Source: Aeromicrobium fastidiosum
GTDB taxonomy: Bacteria > Actinomycetota > Actinomycetes > Propionibacteriales > Nocardioidaceae
DNA: 64,000 nucleotides
Direction of reading: 5' to 3'
NCBI RefSeq assembly: GCF_017876595.1
Contig: NZ_JAGIOG010000001.1
Coordinates: 3,162,001-3,226,000 of the forward strand
This document shows positions 24,863 through 33,017 of the stretch, piece after piece (positions within the stretch are counted from its first letter, which is position 1; every line of letters begins with the position of its first letter). Under the pieces are notes generated by a model. The model saw only the letters and a list, made by a program, of their open reading frames with translations. It searched no databases and was not told the DNA's origin. The position numbers were made by a program, and so were the translations under genes.

Positions 24863-24864
24863 GC

Positions 24865-26082
24865 ATGGACGGCACCCTCGATCGCCGTCTCGGCCTGCTG
24901 GGCTCGGCGGCGATCGGGGCCGGTGCCATGATCGGTGCCGGGCTGTTCGTGGTGTTCGCACCCGCGGTGGACGCGGCCGGCGACGGCGTGCTGGTGGCGC
25001 TGGCCGTCGCGGCGGTCATCGCCGGATGCAACGCTCACTCGTCCGCCCGGCTGGCGGCCCTGCACCCCGTCGCAGGTGGCACGTACGTCTACGGACGCGA
25101 GCGGCTCGGCCCGTTCTGGGGCCACCTGGCCGGCTGGGGCTTCATCGTCGGCAAGATCTCGTCGTGCGCCGTGATGGCCCTGGCCGTCGGCAGCTACGCG
25201 TGGCCACAGCACCATCGCATCGTCGCCCTCGCGGTCGTCGTGCTGGTCGCGGCGGTCAACCTGCGCGGCATCGAGAAGTCGGCCATCGCGAGCATCGCGA
25301 TCGTCACGGTGGTGCTGCTGGTCATGACCGTCGTGCTCGTCGTGCTCCTGGCCTCACCCGGAGCGCACGCCCCGGCCGGCGCCTCGAGCCGCGGCGGGGT
25401 GCTCGAGGCCGCCGGACTGCTGTTCTTCGCGTTTGCCGGCTACGCCCGGCTGGCCACGCTCGGCGAGGAGGTGCGCGATCCGGCCCGCACGATCCCGCGG
25501 GCCATCCTGGTGTCCGTCGTCGTGGTCATGGCGGTCTACCTCGCCGTGGGCATCGCCCTCGTGCACGTGCTCGGCACCGAACGTCTCGCCGCGTCGTCGC
25601 GCCCCTTCGTCACGGCGGTCGAGGCTGCAGGTGCCGAAGCGCTCGTGCCCGTCGTCATCGGCGTCGCCGCCCTGGCCGCCGCCGGCGCGCTGCTGTCCCT
25701 CGTGCTCGGCGTCTCCCGCACGGTGCTCGCGATGGCGCGCGACGGACACCTGCCCGCCGGTCTGGCCGTCGTCGATCCGCGTCGGCGCGTGCCACAGCAC
25801 GCCGAGATCGCCGTCGTGGTGGTCGTCGGCGCACTCGTCCTGGTCGGCGACGTCGCCACGAGCGTGGCGTTCTCCTCGTTCTGCGTGCTGGTCTACTACG
25901 CCATCACCAACGCCTCGGCCCTCACGCTGCCGTCGACGCCGATGCCTCGTGCCGTGGCCTCCCTCGGCCTGCTCGGCTGCGTCGTCCTCGCGGCATCGCT
26001 GCCAGCGACCACGGTGCTCAGCGGCCTGGCCGTGCTGCTCGTCGGTGTTGCCTCATACGGCGTCCGACGAGCAACTGCATAA
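24865..26082 (+). CDS. APC-family permease
   Basis: 405 residues with eleven or twelve predicted transmembrane helices. The start LGLLGSAAIGAGAMIGAGLFVVF has the TM1 glycine-rich binding motif of APC transporters, and EEVRDPARTIPRAI near 205 is the conserved loop after TM6. Shorter than most amino-acid permeases (450-500), as in the YjeH-like branch. The substrate is not deducible. The gene begins three bases after exonuclease III, with no obvious promoter of its own, and ends 21 bp before the marR gene, whose operator lies in the gap. Confidence 0.87.
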   Translation: MDGTLDRRLGLLGSAAIGAGAMIGAGLFVVFAPAVDAAGDGVLVALAVAAVIAGCNAHSSARLAALHPVAGGTYVYGRERLGPFWGHLAGWGFIVGKISSCAVMALAVGSYAWPQHHRIVALAVVVLVAAVNLRGIEKSAIASIAIVTVVLLVMTVVLVVLLASPGAHAPAGASSRGGVLEAAGLLFFAFAGYARLATLGEEVRDPARTIPRAILVSVVVVMAVYLAVGIALVHVLGTERLAASSRPFVTAVEAAGAEALVPVVIGVAALAAAGALLSLVLGVSRTVLAMARDGHLPAGLAVVDPRRRVPQHAEIAVVVVVGALVLVGDVATSVAFSSFCVLVYYAITNASALTLPSTPMPRAVASLGLLGCVVLAASLPATTVLSGLAVLLVGVASYGVRRATA

Positions 26083-26114
26083 CACCCTGATACAGTTGGT
26101 TGCATGTTGCAACC
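26072..26114 (+). promoter_or_regulatory. Promoter and operator of the marR-MFS operon
   Basis: TACAGT (26091-26096) is the -10, seven bases before ATG 26104. Overlapping it and the start codon is GGTTGCATGTTGCAACC (26098-26114), a perfect 7-3-7 palindrome. A second inverted pair, CAACTG (26072-26077) and CAGTTG (26093-26098), brackets the promoter. Autorepression by the MarR product is the natural reading; a repressor bound here would block both polymerase and, on a leaderless mRNA, the start. Confidence 0.65.
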
Positions 26115-26526
26115 ACATCTGACGGAGCTCGCACCTGTCCTCCGCGAGTTCGCCCTCTCCCTGGTGCGCGACGCCCCGCAGGACTCGCTGAGTCGTACGG
26201 CCGCCGCCATCTTGTCGGTGCTCGAGCGCAGCGGACCCCAGCGCGTCACGGCGCTCGCGACGCACGAGTCGATCTCGCAGCCGGCGATGACGGGGCTCGC
26301 CCAGCGGATGGAGTCCGCCGGGCTCGTCTCGAGGCAGCCCGATCCCGTCGACGGTCGCGCGATGCTCATCGACATCACCCCCGCGGGCTCCCGCGAGCTC
26401 GCAGCACGGCGGCGGGGCCACGAGGACGCCATCACCGCGCGTCTGGCCCTGCTGTCCCCCTACGACCGCGCGATGCTCGCCGCGGCCACCCCCGCCCTCG
26501 TCCACCTCACGGAGTCCCATGTCTGA
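26104..26526 (+). CDS. MarR-family transcriptional regulator
   Basis: 140 residues with the winged-helix fold: ALATHESISQPAMTGLAQRMESAGLVSRQ (about 57-85) is the helix-turn-helix and wing lead-in, and DPVDGRAMLIDITPAG is the beta wing with the conserved D-x-R. MarR dimers usually repress an adjacent exporter until a phenolic or drug-like ligand binds. The gene overlaps the MFS gene by eight bases. It is predicted to be leaderless, with palindromic operators over its own promoter. Confidence 0.9.
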   Translation: MLQPHLTELAPVLREFALSLVRDAPQDSLSRTAAAILSVLERSGPQRVTALATHESISQPAMTGLAQRMESAGLVSRQPDPVDGRAMLIDITPAGSRELAARRRGHEDAITARLALLSPYDRAMLAAATPALVHLTESHV

Positions 26527-27820
26527 CACCACCGCCGCACACCACGGTGCCTCGTCCCTGTTCCAGCAGCCCAAGGCCGTGTACGCCGTCGCCTTCGCCT
26601 GCGTCATCTCCTTCATGGGGATCGGTCTCGTCGACCCGATCCTGCCCGCGCTCAAGACCCAGCTCGACGCCACCGAGAGCCAGGTGACGCTGCTGTTCAC
26701 GAGCTACCTCGTCGTGACGGCCGTCGCGATGCTGGTGACCAACTGGGTGTCGAGCCGACTCGGCGCCAAGCGCACCCTGCTGACCGGGCTGCTCATCATC
26801 GTGGTCTTCGCGGCCCTCGCGGGATCGACCGACACGATCTCGGGCATCGTGGCCTTCCGCGCCGGCTGGGGTCTCGGCAACGCCCTGTTCATCGCGACGT
26901 CGCTGGCCGCCATCGTGTCGAGCGCCCGCGGCGGCTTCGCGGGCGCGATCATCCTGTACGAGGCGGCCCTCGGGCTCGGCATCGCCGCCGGCCCGCTGGT
27001 CGGCAGCGTGCTCGGCAACATCAGCTGGCGCGGGCCGTTCTTCGGCGTGGCAGCCCTCATGGCGATCGCCCTCGTGGCCACCGCCTTCCTACTGCCCGCG
27101 ACGCCCAAGCCCGATCACCCGACCGCACTCAGTGCGCCGCTGCGGGCGCTGACCCACCGCGGGCTGCTCACGATGAGCATCACGGCGCTGCTCTACAACT
27201 GGGGCTTCTTCACGATGCTGGGCTACGCGCCCTTCCCGATGGCCCTGTCGATCACGGCGTTGGGCTGGGTCTTCTTCTGCTGGGGCATCCTCGTCGCCTT
27301 CTTCTCGGTCATCGGCGCCCCGTGGCTGCAGAGCCGCTTCGGCACCGCCGCGTCGCTCTACGGATCGCTCGCGCTGTTCGCCGTCGACCTCGCGGTCATG
27401 GCGATCAGCCCCACCAACCAGACGCTCATGGTCGGTGCCGTCATCGCCGCCGGCATCTTCATCGGCATCAACAACACGCTGATGACGCAGGCCGTGATGA
27501 TCGTCTCCCCCGTCGAGCGTCCGGTCGCCTCGGCCGCCTACGGCTTCGTGCGGTTCATCGGCGGCGGGCTCGCGCCCTTCGCGGCCGGCAAGCTCGTCGA
27601 GCACCTCAACGTGCACGTGCCCTTCGCCCTCGCCGCCGGCACCGTCGTCGTCGCGATCGCGGTGCTGGCCAGCGGACACCGCCTGCTGGCCCAGGCCGAT
27701 GCCGGCCTCGACGAGGACGGTCACGCGGTCGACGACGCCGATGTGGTCACCGGCGAGGTCGCCGACGAGTTCGGCGGAGCCTCCGGTGCCGTCGACGAAG
27801 TGCTCAACGCACGCCACTGA
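26519..27820 (+). CDS. MFS efflux transporter
   Basis: 433 residues with twelve helices and a hydrophilic C-terminal tail of about 45 residues rich in Asp. The loop between TM2 and TM3 reads WVSSRLGAKRTLL, the MFS motif A region, and LGIAAGPLVGSVLGNISWRGPF near 160 is motif C (G-x8-G-x3-GP) of drug/proton antiporters. It overlaps the marR gene and has GGAG five bases before its ATG, so expression is coupled to the regulator. Export of a small toxic compound is likely; the compound is unknown. Confidence 0.9.
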   Translation: MSDTTAAHHGASSLFQQPKAVYAVAFACVISFMGIGLVDPILPALKTQLDATESQVTLLFTSYLVVTAVAMLVTNWVSSRLGAKRTLLTGLLIIVVFAALAGSTDTISGIVAFRAGWGLGNALFIATSLAAIVSSARGGFAGAIILYEAALGLGIAAGPLVGSVLGNISWRGPFFGVAALMAIALVATAFLLPATPKPDHPTALSAPLRALTHRGLLTMSITALLYNWGFFTMLGYAPFPMALSITALGWVFFCWGILVAFFSVIGAPWLQSRFGTAASLYGSLALFAVDLAVMAISPTNQTLMVGAVIAAGIFIGINNTLMTQAVMIVSPVERPVASAAYGFVRFIGGGLAPFAAGKLVEHLNVHVPFALAAGTVVVAIAVLASGHRLLAQADAGLDEDGHAVDDADVVTGEVADEFGGASGAVDEVLNARH

Positions 27821-27841
27821 CAGATCGCCACTGAAACATGA

Positions 27842-27881
27842 CCAGGGGCGGCACACACCCCCCGGTGCGCGCCGCCCCTGG
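27842..27881. terminator. Terminator after the MFS gene
   Basis: CCAGGGGCGGC pairs with GCCGCCCCTGG across an 18-base loop. It lies 22 bp after the MFS stop and before the convergent protease gene. Confidence 0.6.
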
Positions 27882-27934
27882 CCACGGGCAGGACGCCCAC
27901 CCCCTGATGGACGCCCTGCCGCTCGTGGAGAAGG

Positions 27935-30340
27935 CTAGTTGAACTTGACCTTCAGCGAGGTGCCGCTCTCCTTCTGCACCTTGATCTTGACACCGGCGGC
28001 CGGCAGCTTGACCCCGTGGTTGGGGAGCTCCTTGAACCAGTACTTCTTGGTGTCGTCGAACAACGGCTTGGCTGCCTGGCCACGGATGTAGCTGGGCTTG
28101 CCGTTGGTGTGCAGCGTGAACGAGTCGGCCTTGTGCAGCGAGAACGGAGCGTCGTACATCTGCACGCGGGCCCGCCACGGCGCTCCGGTCACGATGTTGG
28201 TGATCGGCGACGGGTTGGCGTCGACGATCAGGTTGCGACCCGTGCCCGGGTGGGCACTGGTGTTGTTGTCCTGCTGGGAGGTGTCCCAGTAGGAGATCAG
28301 CAGGCCGTGACCGTAGGAGTAGTGCTCGGCGTAGTCGGGCTTGGTGTTGAGGAAGCCGAAGTTGTACGGCCCCGTCTGCAGGTACTTGTCGTACGAGACG
28401 TACGAGCGGTGGCCTGCGATGTAGTAGTTGTCGAACAGCTCGGTCGAGGTGGCACCGACGATCGAGAACCCGTCATAGGTCCATGCCGGGCCACCGGACT
28501 CCGCACCGTCGGTCAGCAGCGTCTCGCTGCCGGCCTTGACCGCGATGTCGTCGACGAACAGACCCGCCTCGGCGACGCCACCGTCGGTCTTGTAGAGGAA
28601 CCGCAGCTTGACCTTCTTGCCGTCGTAGGCACCGAGCGGCACCTTGAGCGCGGCCCACGTGGCCTGCTCGCCGTCGATCGCGGGGTTGCCCGAGGCGTCG
28701 TCGGTGATCGCCGTGCCGCCGATCGTCCCGTCGAGCGACGTCCACGTCGATCCGCCGTCGGTCGAGGCCTGGACGTACGCGTAGTCGTAGCCCGCCTCGA
28801 TCGAGTAGCGCACCTTGGCCTCGAGGACCCCGCCGGTCTTGCCGGTGAGGTCGACATCGGTCGTCATGGTGTTGCTGAGGTCGTCACCCGATCCGGAGAA
28901 GAACTGCTGGGAGCCACTGGCCGGCGCTCCGAGGTCCTTCGTGACCTCCTTCTTGGGCAGCACCACGACGGCGGCCTGCGCCTTCTTGGTGTTGTACTCC
29001 TGGGGACCGAGCTCGAGGGTCTTCTTCTGCTTGGTCGTGAGGGCCTCGTAGTCGAGCCAGCCGAGCTGCAGCTTGTTCCAGGCACCGAGGTCGCCCGGAC
29101 GGGTGCCGAGCGCCTCACCCTTGGCGTTGAGGCGGCTCTGCGCCATCAGCGTCCAGTACTCGCTGCTGTTGTCGCCGGCGCCCGTGGTGTCGTAGTCGTC
29201 GGGCAGGCCGAGATCGTGGCCGTACTCGTGCACGAAGACCGACAGTCCGCCGTTCTCGGGCTGTGCGGTGTAGTCGCCGACCCAGACGCCGGTGTTGCCG
29301 ACCTGCGTGCCGCCGAGCTTGTTCTGCGCCGGGCCGGTCAGGCCCGCGTCGGTGCCGAAGGCGTACCAGCGGTGCGACCAGATGGCGTCCTCGCCCTGCT
29401 GCGGATCACCGTCGGCCTCGTCGCCACCGGCGTGGACGATCTGGAAGTGGTCGATGTAGCCGTCGGGCTCGTTGAAGTCGCCGTCACCGTCGAAGTCGTA
29501 GCGGTCGTACTTGTCGTACGACGCGATCGTGGCCTTGATCTGCGCATCGGTCTGGCCGGCCTTCTTCTGGTCGGCGACCCACGCGGTGAGGGAGTCCTGG
29601 ATCAGATTCCACACCGTGCGGTACGACTCGTCGCGACCGTACCGGGCCTCGTTGTACGGCACCTTGACCCAGTCCTGCACCTGGCCGTCGACCGTGTAGC
29701 GGCCCGACGACTGGGTCTCGTAGTAGGTCTTGACCGACTCCTTGCCCTGGCCCGTGCCGAAGTAGAGATCCTGGTAGTGCTGGCGGTCGTAGTTCTTCTG
29801 CCAGATCGTCGAGTTGTCCTTGGCGCGATCCGGCTCGGGGATCTGGTTGCGCAGCGGGCCGTTGAAGGTCGTGGGGCCGGGGACGGCCGGGTCTGTGTCC
29901 TGGTCGGGGAAGTCGGGGTGACGCTTGTCGCCGAACTCGGCCAGGATCACGAAGATCTTGTCGGCCCGCTCCTGCTCGAGCTCGACGTACTGGTCCTTCG
30001 TGGCCTTGCCCTGGACGGCCTTGAGCCGCTTGGCCGTCGACTGCTTGTTGGCCAGCGCCGCGGCGTCGGCCGGGCTGTAGCCCTTGCCGACCTTGACGAC
30101 GGACGCGCCGTTCTTCTCGACGGGCGTCGCATCGCCGTTGATGACCGACGTGAGCGCACTCTCGCGCAGGGCGCGGCGCTTGTCCTCGAGCGGGTTCGGC
30201 AGCTCGTCCTTGCCGACCTTGGTCGGCTGGTCCTTGACGTTGGTCGGTGGTGCGGGTGCTGCCGTGCTCGGTGACGCGTACGCCAGACCGAGCGAGGCTG
30301 CGAGTGTGAGGCCGACGAGGCCTGGGATCACACGCTTCAC
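27935..30340 (-). CDS. Secreted M6-family metalloprotease (immune inhibitor A type)
   Basis: 801 residues. Signal peptide 1-29 (KRVIPGLVGLTLAASLGLAYA), propeptide to about 110, then the M6 catalytic domain with FVHEYGHDLGLPDDYD near 365-380: HExxH plus a third ligand region, the metzincin-like zinc site. The C-terminal half contains a MAM/jelly-roll-like domain (VDIAVKAGSETLLTDGAE) typical of InhA-type proteases. It is exported and degrades extracellular proteins. I start it at GTG 30340 because AGGGGG lies four bases upstream; an in-frame ATG at 30367 would precede that site. A large open frame on the other strand is a GC artefact. Confidence 0.93.
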   Translation of the reverse strand: MKRVIPGLVGLTLAASLGLAYASPSTAAPAPPTNVKDQPTKVGKDELPNPLEDKRRALRESALTSVINGDATPVEKNGASVVKVGKGYSPADAAALANKQSTAKRLKAVQGKATKDQYVELEQERADKIFVILAEFGDKRHPDFPDQDTDPAVPGPTTFNGPLRNQIPEPDRAKDNSTIWQKNYDRQHYQDLYFGTGQGKESVKTYYETQSSGRYTVDGQVQDWVKVPYNEARYGRDESYRTVWNLIQDSLTAWVADQKKAGQTDAQIKATIASYDKYDRYDFDGDGDFNEPDGYIDHFQIVHAGGDEADGDPQQGEDAIWSHRWYAFGTDAGLTGPAQNKLGGTQVGNTGVWVGDYTAQPENGGLSVFVHEYGHDLGLPDDYDTTGAGDNSSEYWTLMAQSRLNAKGEALGTRPGDLGAWNKLQLGWLDYEALTTKQKKTLELGPQEYNTKKAQAAVVVLPKKEVTKDLGAPASGSQQFFSGSGDDLSNTMTTDVDLTGKTGGVLEAKVRYSIEAGYDYAYVQASTDGGSTWTSLDGTIGGTAITDDASGNPAIDGEQATWAALKVPLGAYDGKKVKLRFLYKTDGGVAEAGLFVDDIAVKAGSETLLTDGAESGGPAWTYDGFSIVGATSTELFDNYYIAGHRSYVSYDKYLQTGPYNFGFLNTKPDYAEHYSYGHGLLISYWDTSQQDNNTSAHPGTGRNLIVDANPSPITNIVTGAPWRARVQMYDAPFSLHKADSFTLHTNGKPSYIRGQAAKPLFDDTKKYWFKELPNHGVKLPAAGVKIKVQKESGTSLKVKFN

Positions 30341-30585
30341 TGTTCCCCCTAGTACGTGCTTCGACAAGGTGACGGGACGGTCGCCCCGACACGGCCGGGC
30401 GCTCCCTCATGAGCAACGTCCGGCACAGTGCCGACCAACTTAGGTAACTTTCAGGAAGAACGGCAGTCTTGACTTTGGCCCACACGGACTATAAGCACCT
30501 AGTCCTTTATGACTACTCGGTGTCGGCGAGATGCCAGTTCATTGACGCCCCGGCAGGACCTCCCAACCTCCCGTACGCTCATGAC
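30341..30585. other. Divergent promoter region, protease and CAP genes
   Basis: 245 bp, unusually AT-rich around 30440-30550. It holds TTGACT (30469-30474) and TATAAG (30490-30495) with a 15-base spacer, plus TACGCT (30574-30579) six bases before the CAP-protein ATG. No reading frame here has coding character. Confidence 0.5.
30574..30579 (+). promoter_or_regulatory. -10 of the CAP-domain gene
   Basis: TACGCT, six bases before ATG 30586; leaderless spacing that picks this start. Confidence 0.55.
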
Positions 30586-31050
30586 ATGTCCCTCGCTCCT
30601 TCCCGTGTCGCTCGCGCCCTCGCGCTCGCGGCACTCCTCTCACTGGTCACGATCGGGCCCGCCTCCGCGCTCGACGCGGGCAGGTTCGAGAAGCAGGTCG
30701 TCGCCTCCACCAACGACTACCGCGCCGCACAGGGCAAGAAGGCCGTCAAGCTGCAGCGCTGCGTGGATCGCTGGGCCAATGGGCAGGCGGCCTGGATGGC
30801 CCGCACCAAGAAGTTCGAGCACCGCGCAGGACGCCTCGGCAAGGTCATGCGCTCGTGCCGGCTGAACGGCGCGGCCGAGAACATCGCGTGGAACTACTCC
30901 TCCGGCTCCAAGACCGTCCGCGCCTGGGCCGCCTCGCCCGGACATGCGACCAACATGCGCGGCGGTGCGTACCGCTACATCGGGGTGGGGGTCGCCCGCG
31001 CGAGCAACGGTGAGATCTATGTGGCACAGGTGTTCGGCGACCCCCGCTAG
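30586..31050 (+). CDS. Secreted CAP (SCP-like) domain protein
   Basis: 154 residues. Signal peptide 1-28 (ALALAALLSLVTIGPASA), then a CAP domain: VVASTNDYRAAQGKKAVKLQ, FEHRAGRLGKVMRSC, AENIAWNYSSG and SPGHATNMRGGAYRYIGVGVA. The Glu of AENIAW and the His of SPGHATNM are the usual cavity residues, and the two Cys can form a disulfide. CAP proteins are secreted and their bacterial role is poorly understood. The start is fixed by TACGCT six bases upstream. It is divergent from the M6 protease. Confidence 0.9.
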   Translation: MSLAPSRVARALALAALLSLVTIGPASALDAGRFEKQVVASTNDYRAAQGKKAVKLQRCVDRWANGQAAWMARTKKFEHRAGRLGKVMRSCRLNGAAENIAWNYSSGSKTVRAWAASPGHATNMRGGAYRYIGVGVARASNGEIYVAQVFGDPR

Positions 31051-31105
31051 TGCGCCGACGCGCCGAATCGTTCATCCAGAATTTTCATTCGGAGTACCTC
31101 AGCAC

Positions 31106-31136
31106 TTGCCAGAACGGTGGCCGGTTGTTCTAGGGT
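31106..31136 (+). promoter_or_regulatory. Likely promoter of the cold-shock gene with long leader
   Basis: TTGCCA (31106-31111), 19 bases, TAGGGT (31131-31136). Transcription from about 31143 would give a 5' leader near 139 nt, the long-leader pattern known for cold-shock genes, where mRNA folding senses temperature. Confidence 0.45.
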
Positions 31137-31281
31137 TGTCGCAGTTGCACGACGTTGGCCGCACGAATGAATGAGTTTCCTCTCTCGGGGTTGTCTAGTT
31201 CTTCTCGAAGGTTGGATGTACGTCGCGACGGCCGCTCGCGAAGGTCGTGGGCGGCATCTCGCCCCACGGAGGAGCAGAAGA

Positions 31282-31485
31282 ATGGCAACAGGAACCGTCA
31301 AGTGGTTCAACGCTGACAAGGGCTTCGGATTCATCGCCCCCGACGACGGCAGCGAGGACGTGTTCGCGCACTTCTCGGCCATCCAGACCAGCGGATACCG
31401 CTCGCTGGACGAGAACCAGAAGGTCGAGTTCGACGTCGAGCAGGGACAGAAGGGCCTCCAGGCCGCGAACATCCGTCCCCTCTGA
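31282..31485 (+). CDS. cspA: Cold-shock protein (CspA family)
   Basis: 67 residues, one cold-shock OB fold that binds single-stranded nucleic acid. RNP1 is KGFGFI (13-18) and RNP2 is VFAHF (27-31). The N terminus [14 protein letters not shown] is standard for actinobacterial Csp. GGAGGA lies about 8 bases before ATG 31282, in contrast to the leaderless neighbours; in-frame sequence upstream belongs to the leader. It is followed by a strong terminator hairpin. The protein probably acts as an RNA chaperone at low temperature or generally. Confidence 0.95.
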   Translation: MATGTVKWFNADKGFGFIAPDDGSEDVFAHFSAIQTSGYRSLDENQKVEFDVEQGQKGLQAANIRPL

Positions 31486-31534
31486 TCGAGCACAAACTCG
31501 GATGAGCCGGGGACGGCTTGCCGCCCCCTCTGAT

Positions 31535-31577
31535 CACGACGAAGCCCCCGGAGCATCGCTCCGGGGGCTTCGTCGTG
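31535..31577. terminator. Terminator after the cold-shock gene
   Basis: A 20-bp stem, CACGACGAAGCCCCCGGAGC with its complement, and a 3-base loop. The ten outer base pairs equal those of the hairpin at 21047. It also lies beyond the stop of the convergent 58-residue gene. Confidence 0.8.
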
Positions 31578-31596
31578 CCGTGCGGGACGGCCAGGC

Positions 31597-31773
31597 CTAG
31601 AGGCGTCCGCCCTCGTCCCACGCGTGGCGACCGAACTCCGCGCCGGGCGCGGCATGCAGGTAGCTGACGTCGCTGACGGGATGCGGCTCAGCGTGGGTGA
31701 GCCTCTGGGCGGGGAATCGGCGTGATGTCTCGGCGACGTGCGCGGAGTCGAACTCGAACGCGGACTCTTCCAT
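31597..31773 (-). CDS. 58-residue protein behind a palindromic promoter
   Basis: A short protein with no signal peptide or membrane segment; it is rich in His, Glu and aromatic residues (SYLHAAPGAEFGRH in the second half) and ends in WDEGGRL. I do not recognise it. GGAG lies seven bases before ATG 31773. An in-frame ATG at 31803 would give 68 residues but sits inside the palindrome and directly after the -10, so I reject it. Third-position GC supports coding. The control region is more elaborate than expected for such a small gene, which argues that it is real and regulated. Confidence 0.55.
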   Translation of the reverse strand: MEESAFEFDSAHVAETSRRFPAQRLTHAEPHPVSDVSYLHAAPGAEFGRHAWDEGGRL

Positions 31774-31800
31774 GATGTGCTCCCTACGACGACGGCTTTT

Positions 31801-31818
31801 CATGAGGATATCCTCATG
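31801..31818 (-). promoter_or_regulatory. 18-bp perfect palindrome over a -10
   Basis: CATGAGGATATCCTCATG is perfectly self-complementary. On the minus strand it contains TATCCT, a good -10, and lies 28 bp before the start of the 58-residue gene. A weak -35 (TGCCGG) sits 17 bases further up. The geometry is that of a repressor operator; the regulator is unknown. Confidence 0.6.
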
Positions 31819-31858
31819 TTCTGTCGTCCGGCACCCCTACCGGCAGGTAGTTTCACCG

Positions 31859-32983
31859 TCAGATCGTCACGCGGAGGATGCGGTCGTCGTCGGTGCCCGG
31901 GTCGCCCCGTCCGTCGGTGTTGCTGGTCGTGACCCACAGGGCACCGTCAGGGGCAACGGCAATGCTGCGGATGCGTCCGTGGTCGCCCGCGAAGTGCGCC
32001 GTGGGCGCGCCGGCCCGTTCGCCGTCGAGCGGCACGGCGAACAGGCACTCGCCCTGCAGCGCCCCGATGTAGGCGGTCGAACGGGTGATGGCCAGCCCCG
32101 CCGGAGATGCCTCGTCGGTGCCCCAGGTGACGAGCGGGTCGACCAGTCCCTTGCCACCGCCCTTGCCCTCCACTCCCGGCCAGCCGTAGTTGCCTCCGCG
32201 CTCGATCAGGTTGAGCTCATCGGCGGATTTGTCACCGAACTCGGTCGCCCACAGCCGTCCGTCGGCATCGAACGCCAGGCCCTCGATGTTGCGGTGCCCG
32301 TACGACCAGGTGCGGTTGCCGAAGGGGTTGCCGTCGGCTGCGGCGCCATCGCGGTCGATGCGCAGGATCTTGCCCGCGAGGGAGTCCCGGTCCAGCGCGA
32401 GCGAGCCGTCGCCGGCATCGCCCGTGGAGACGAACAACGTGCCATCGGGCCCGAAGACCAGCCGGCCACCGTGGTGGCGCGCGCCGACCGGGATGCCGGT
32501 GAGGATGTCGCGGGGCCTGCCGAGCGTGTCGCCGTCCAGGCTCATGCGGACGACCCGGTCGTCTGTCGCGGTCGTGACGTACGCGAACAGGACACTCTGG
32601 TCGTCGGGATCGACCGCGAGGCCGAGCAGACCGCCCTCTCCCCCGGCGCGACCGGCCGACCCCGGCACCTCGCCGAGCTCGGTCACTGAGCCGTCCGTCG
32701 CGACGCGCACGATCGTGCCAGCATCGCGCTGTGACACCAGGGCGTCACCGCCGGCCAGGAACGCGATGCCCCACGGGACGTTGAGGCCTGTCGCCACCGT
32801 GCCGGCGATCGTCGGGGTGCCGGCGGTCGGCGTCGCCGTCGGGCTCGGCACGTCGGTCGCCGGGGGCGGGGTCGACGAGCTGGTGGCGACGCGGCCGTCG
32901 CCACCCTTGCTCCCTCCGCTGCAGCCGACCAGGGTCGCGGCACCGATGACGGCCACACCGGAGAGCAGGGTTCGACGGTCCAT
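31859..32983 (-). CDS. Sugar-dehydrogenase-like beta-propeller lipoprotein
   Basis: 374 residues of the glucose/sorbosone dehydrogenase family, a six-bladed propeller that in active members uses PQQ. The N terminus MDRRTLLSGVAVIGAATLVGC has both a twin-arginine and a lipobox (LVGC), so it is probably exported folded and lipid-anchored. A Ser/Thr/Pro linker follows to about 60. Family phrases: GLNVPWGIAFLAGG, GGEGGLLGLAVDPD, GARHHGGRLVFGPDG with the conserved His, YGHRNIEGLAFD and GGNYGWPGVEG. No PQQ synthesis genes are in the window. CATGAT lies seven bases before ATG 32983. Confidence 0.9.
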   Translation of the reverse strand: MDRRTLLSGVAVIGAATLVGCSGGSKGGDGRVATSSSTPPPATDVPSPTATPTAGTPTIAGTVATGLNVPWGIAFLAGGDALVSQRDAGTIVRVATDGSVTELGEVPGSAGRAGGEGGLLGLAVDPDDQSVLFAYVTTATDDRVVRMSLDGDTLGRPRDILTGIPVGARHHGGRLVFGPDGTLFVSTGDAGDGSLALDRDSLAGKILRIDRDGAAADGNPFGNRTWSYGHRNIEGLAFDADGRLWATEFGDKSADELNLIERGGNYGWPGVEGKGGGKGLVDPLVTWGTDEASPAGLAITRSTAYIGALQGECLFAVPLDGERAGAPTAHFAGDHGRIRSIAVAPDGALWVTTSNTDGRGDPGTDDDRILRVTI

Positions 32984-33017
32984 GTCCTCGATCATGCCCG
33001 CGCGGGGCAAGGACCGC

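Noticed and set aside
28016..30274. A 752-codon plus-strand open frame opposite the M6 protease
   Set aside because: Shadow of the protease gene; its translation is Val/Leu/Arg/Gly repeats without structure, while the minus strand has a complete zinc protease.
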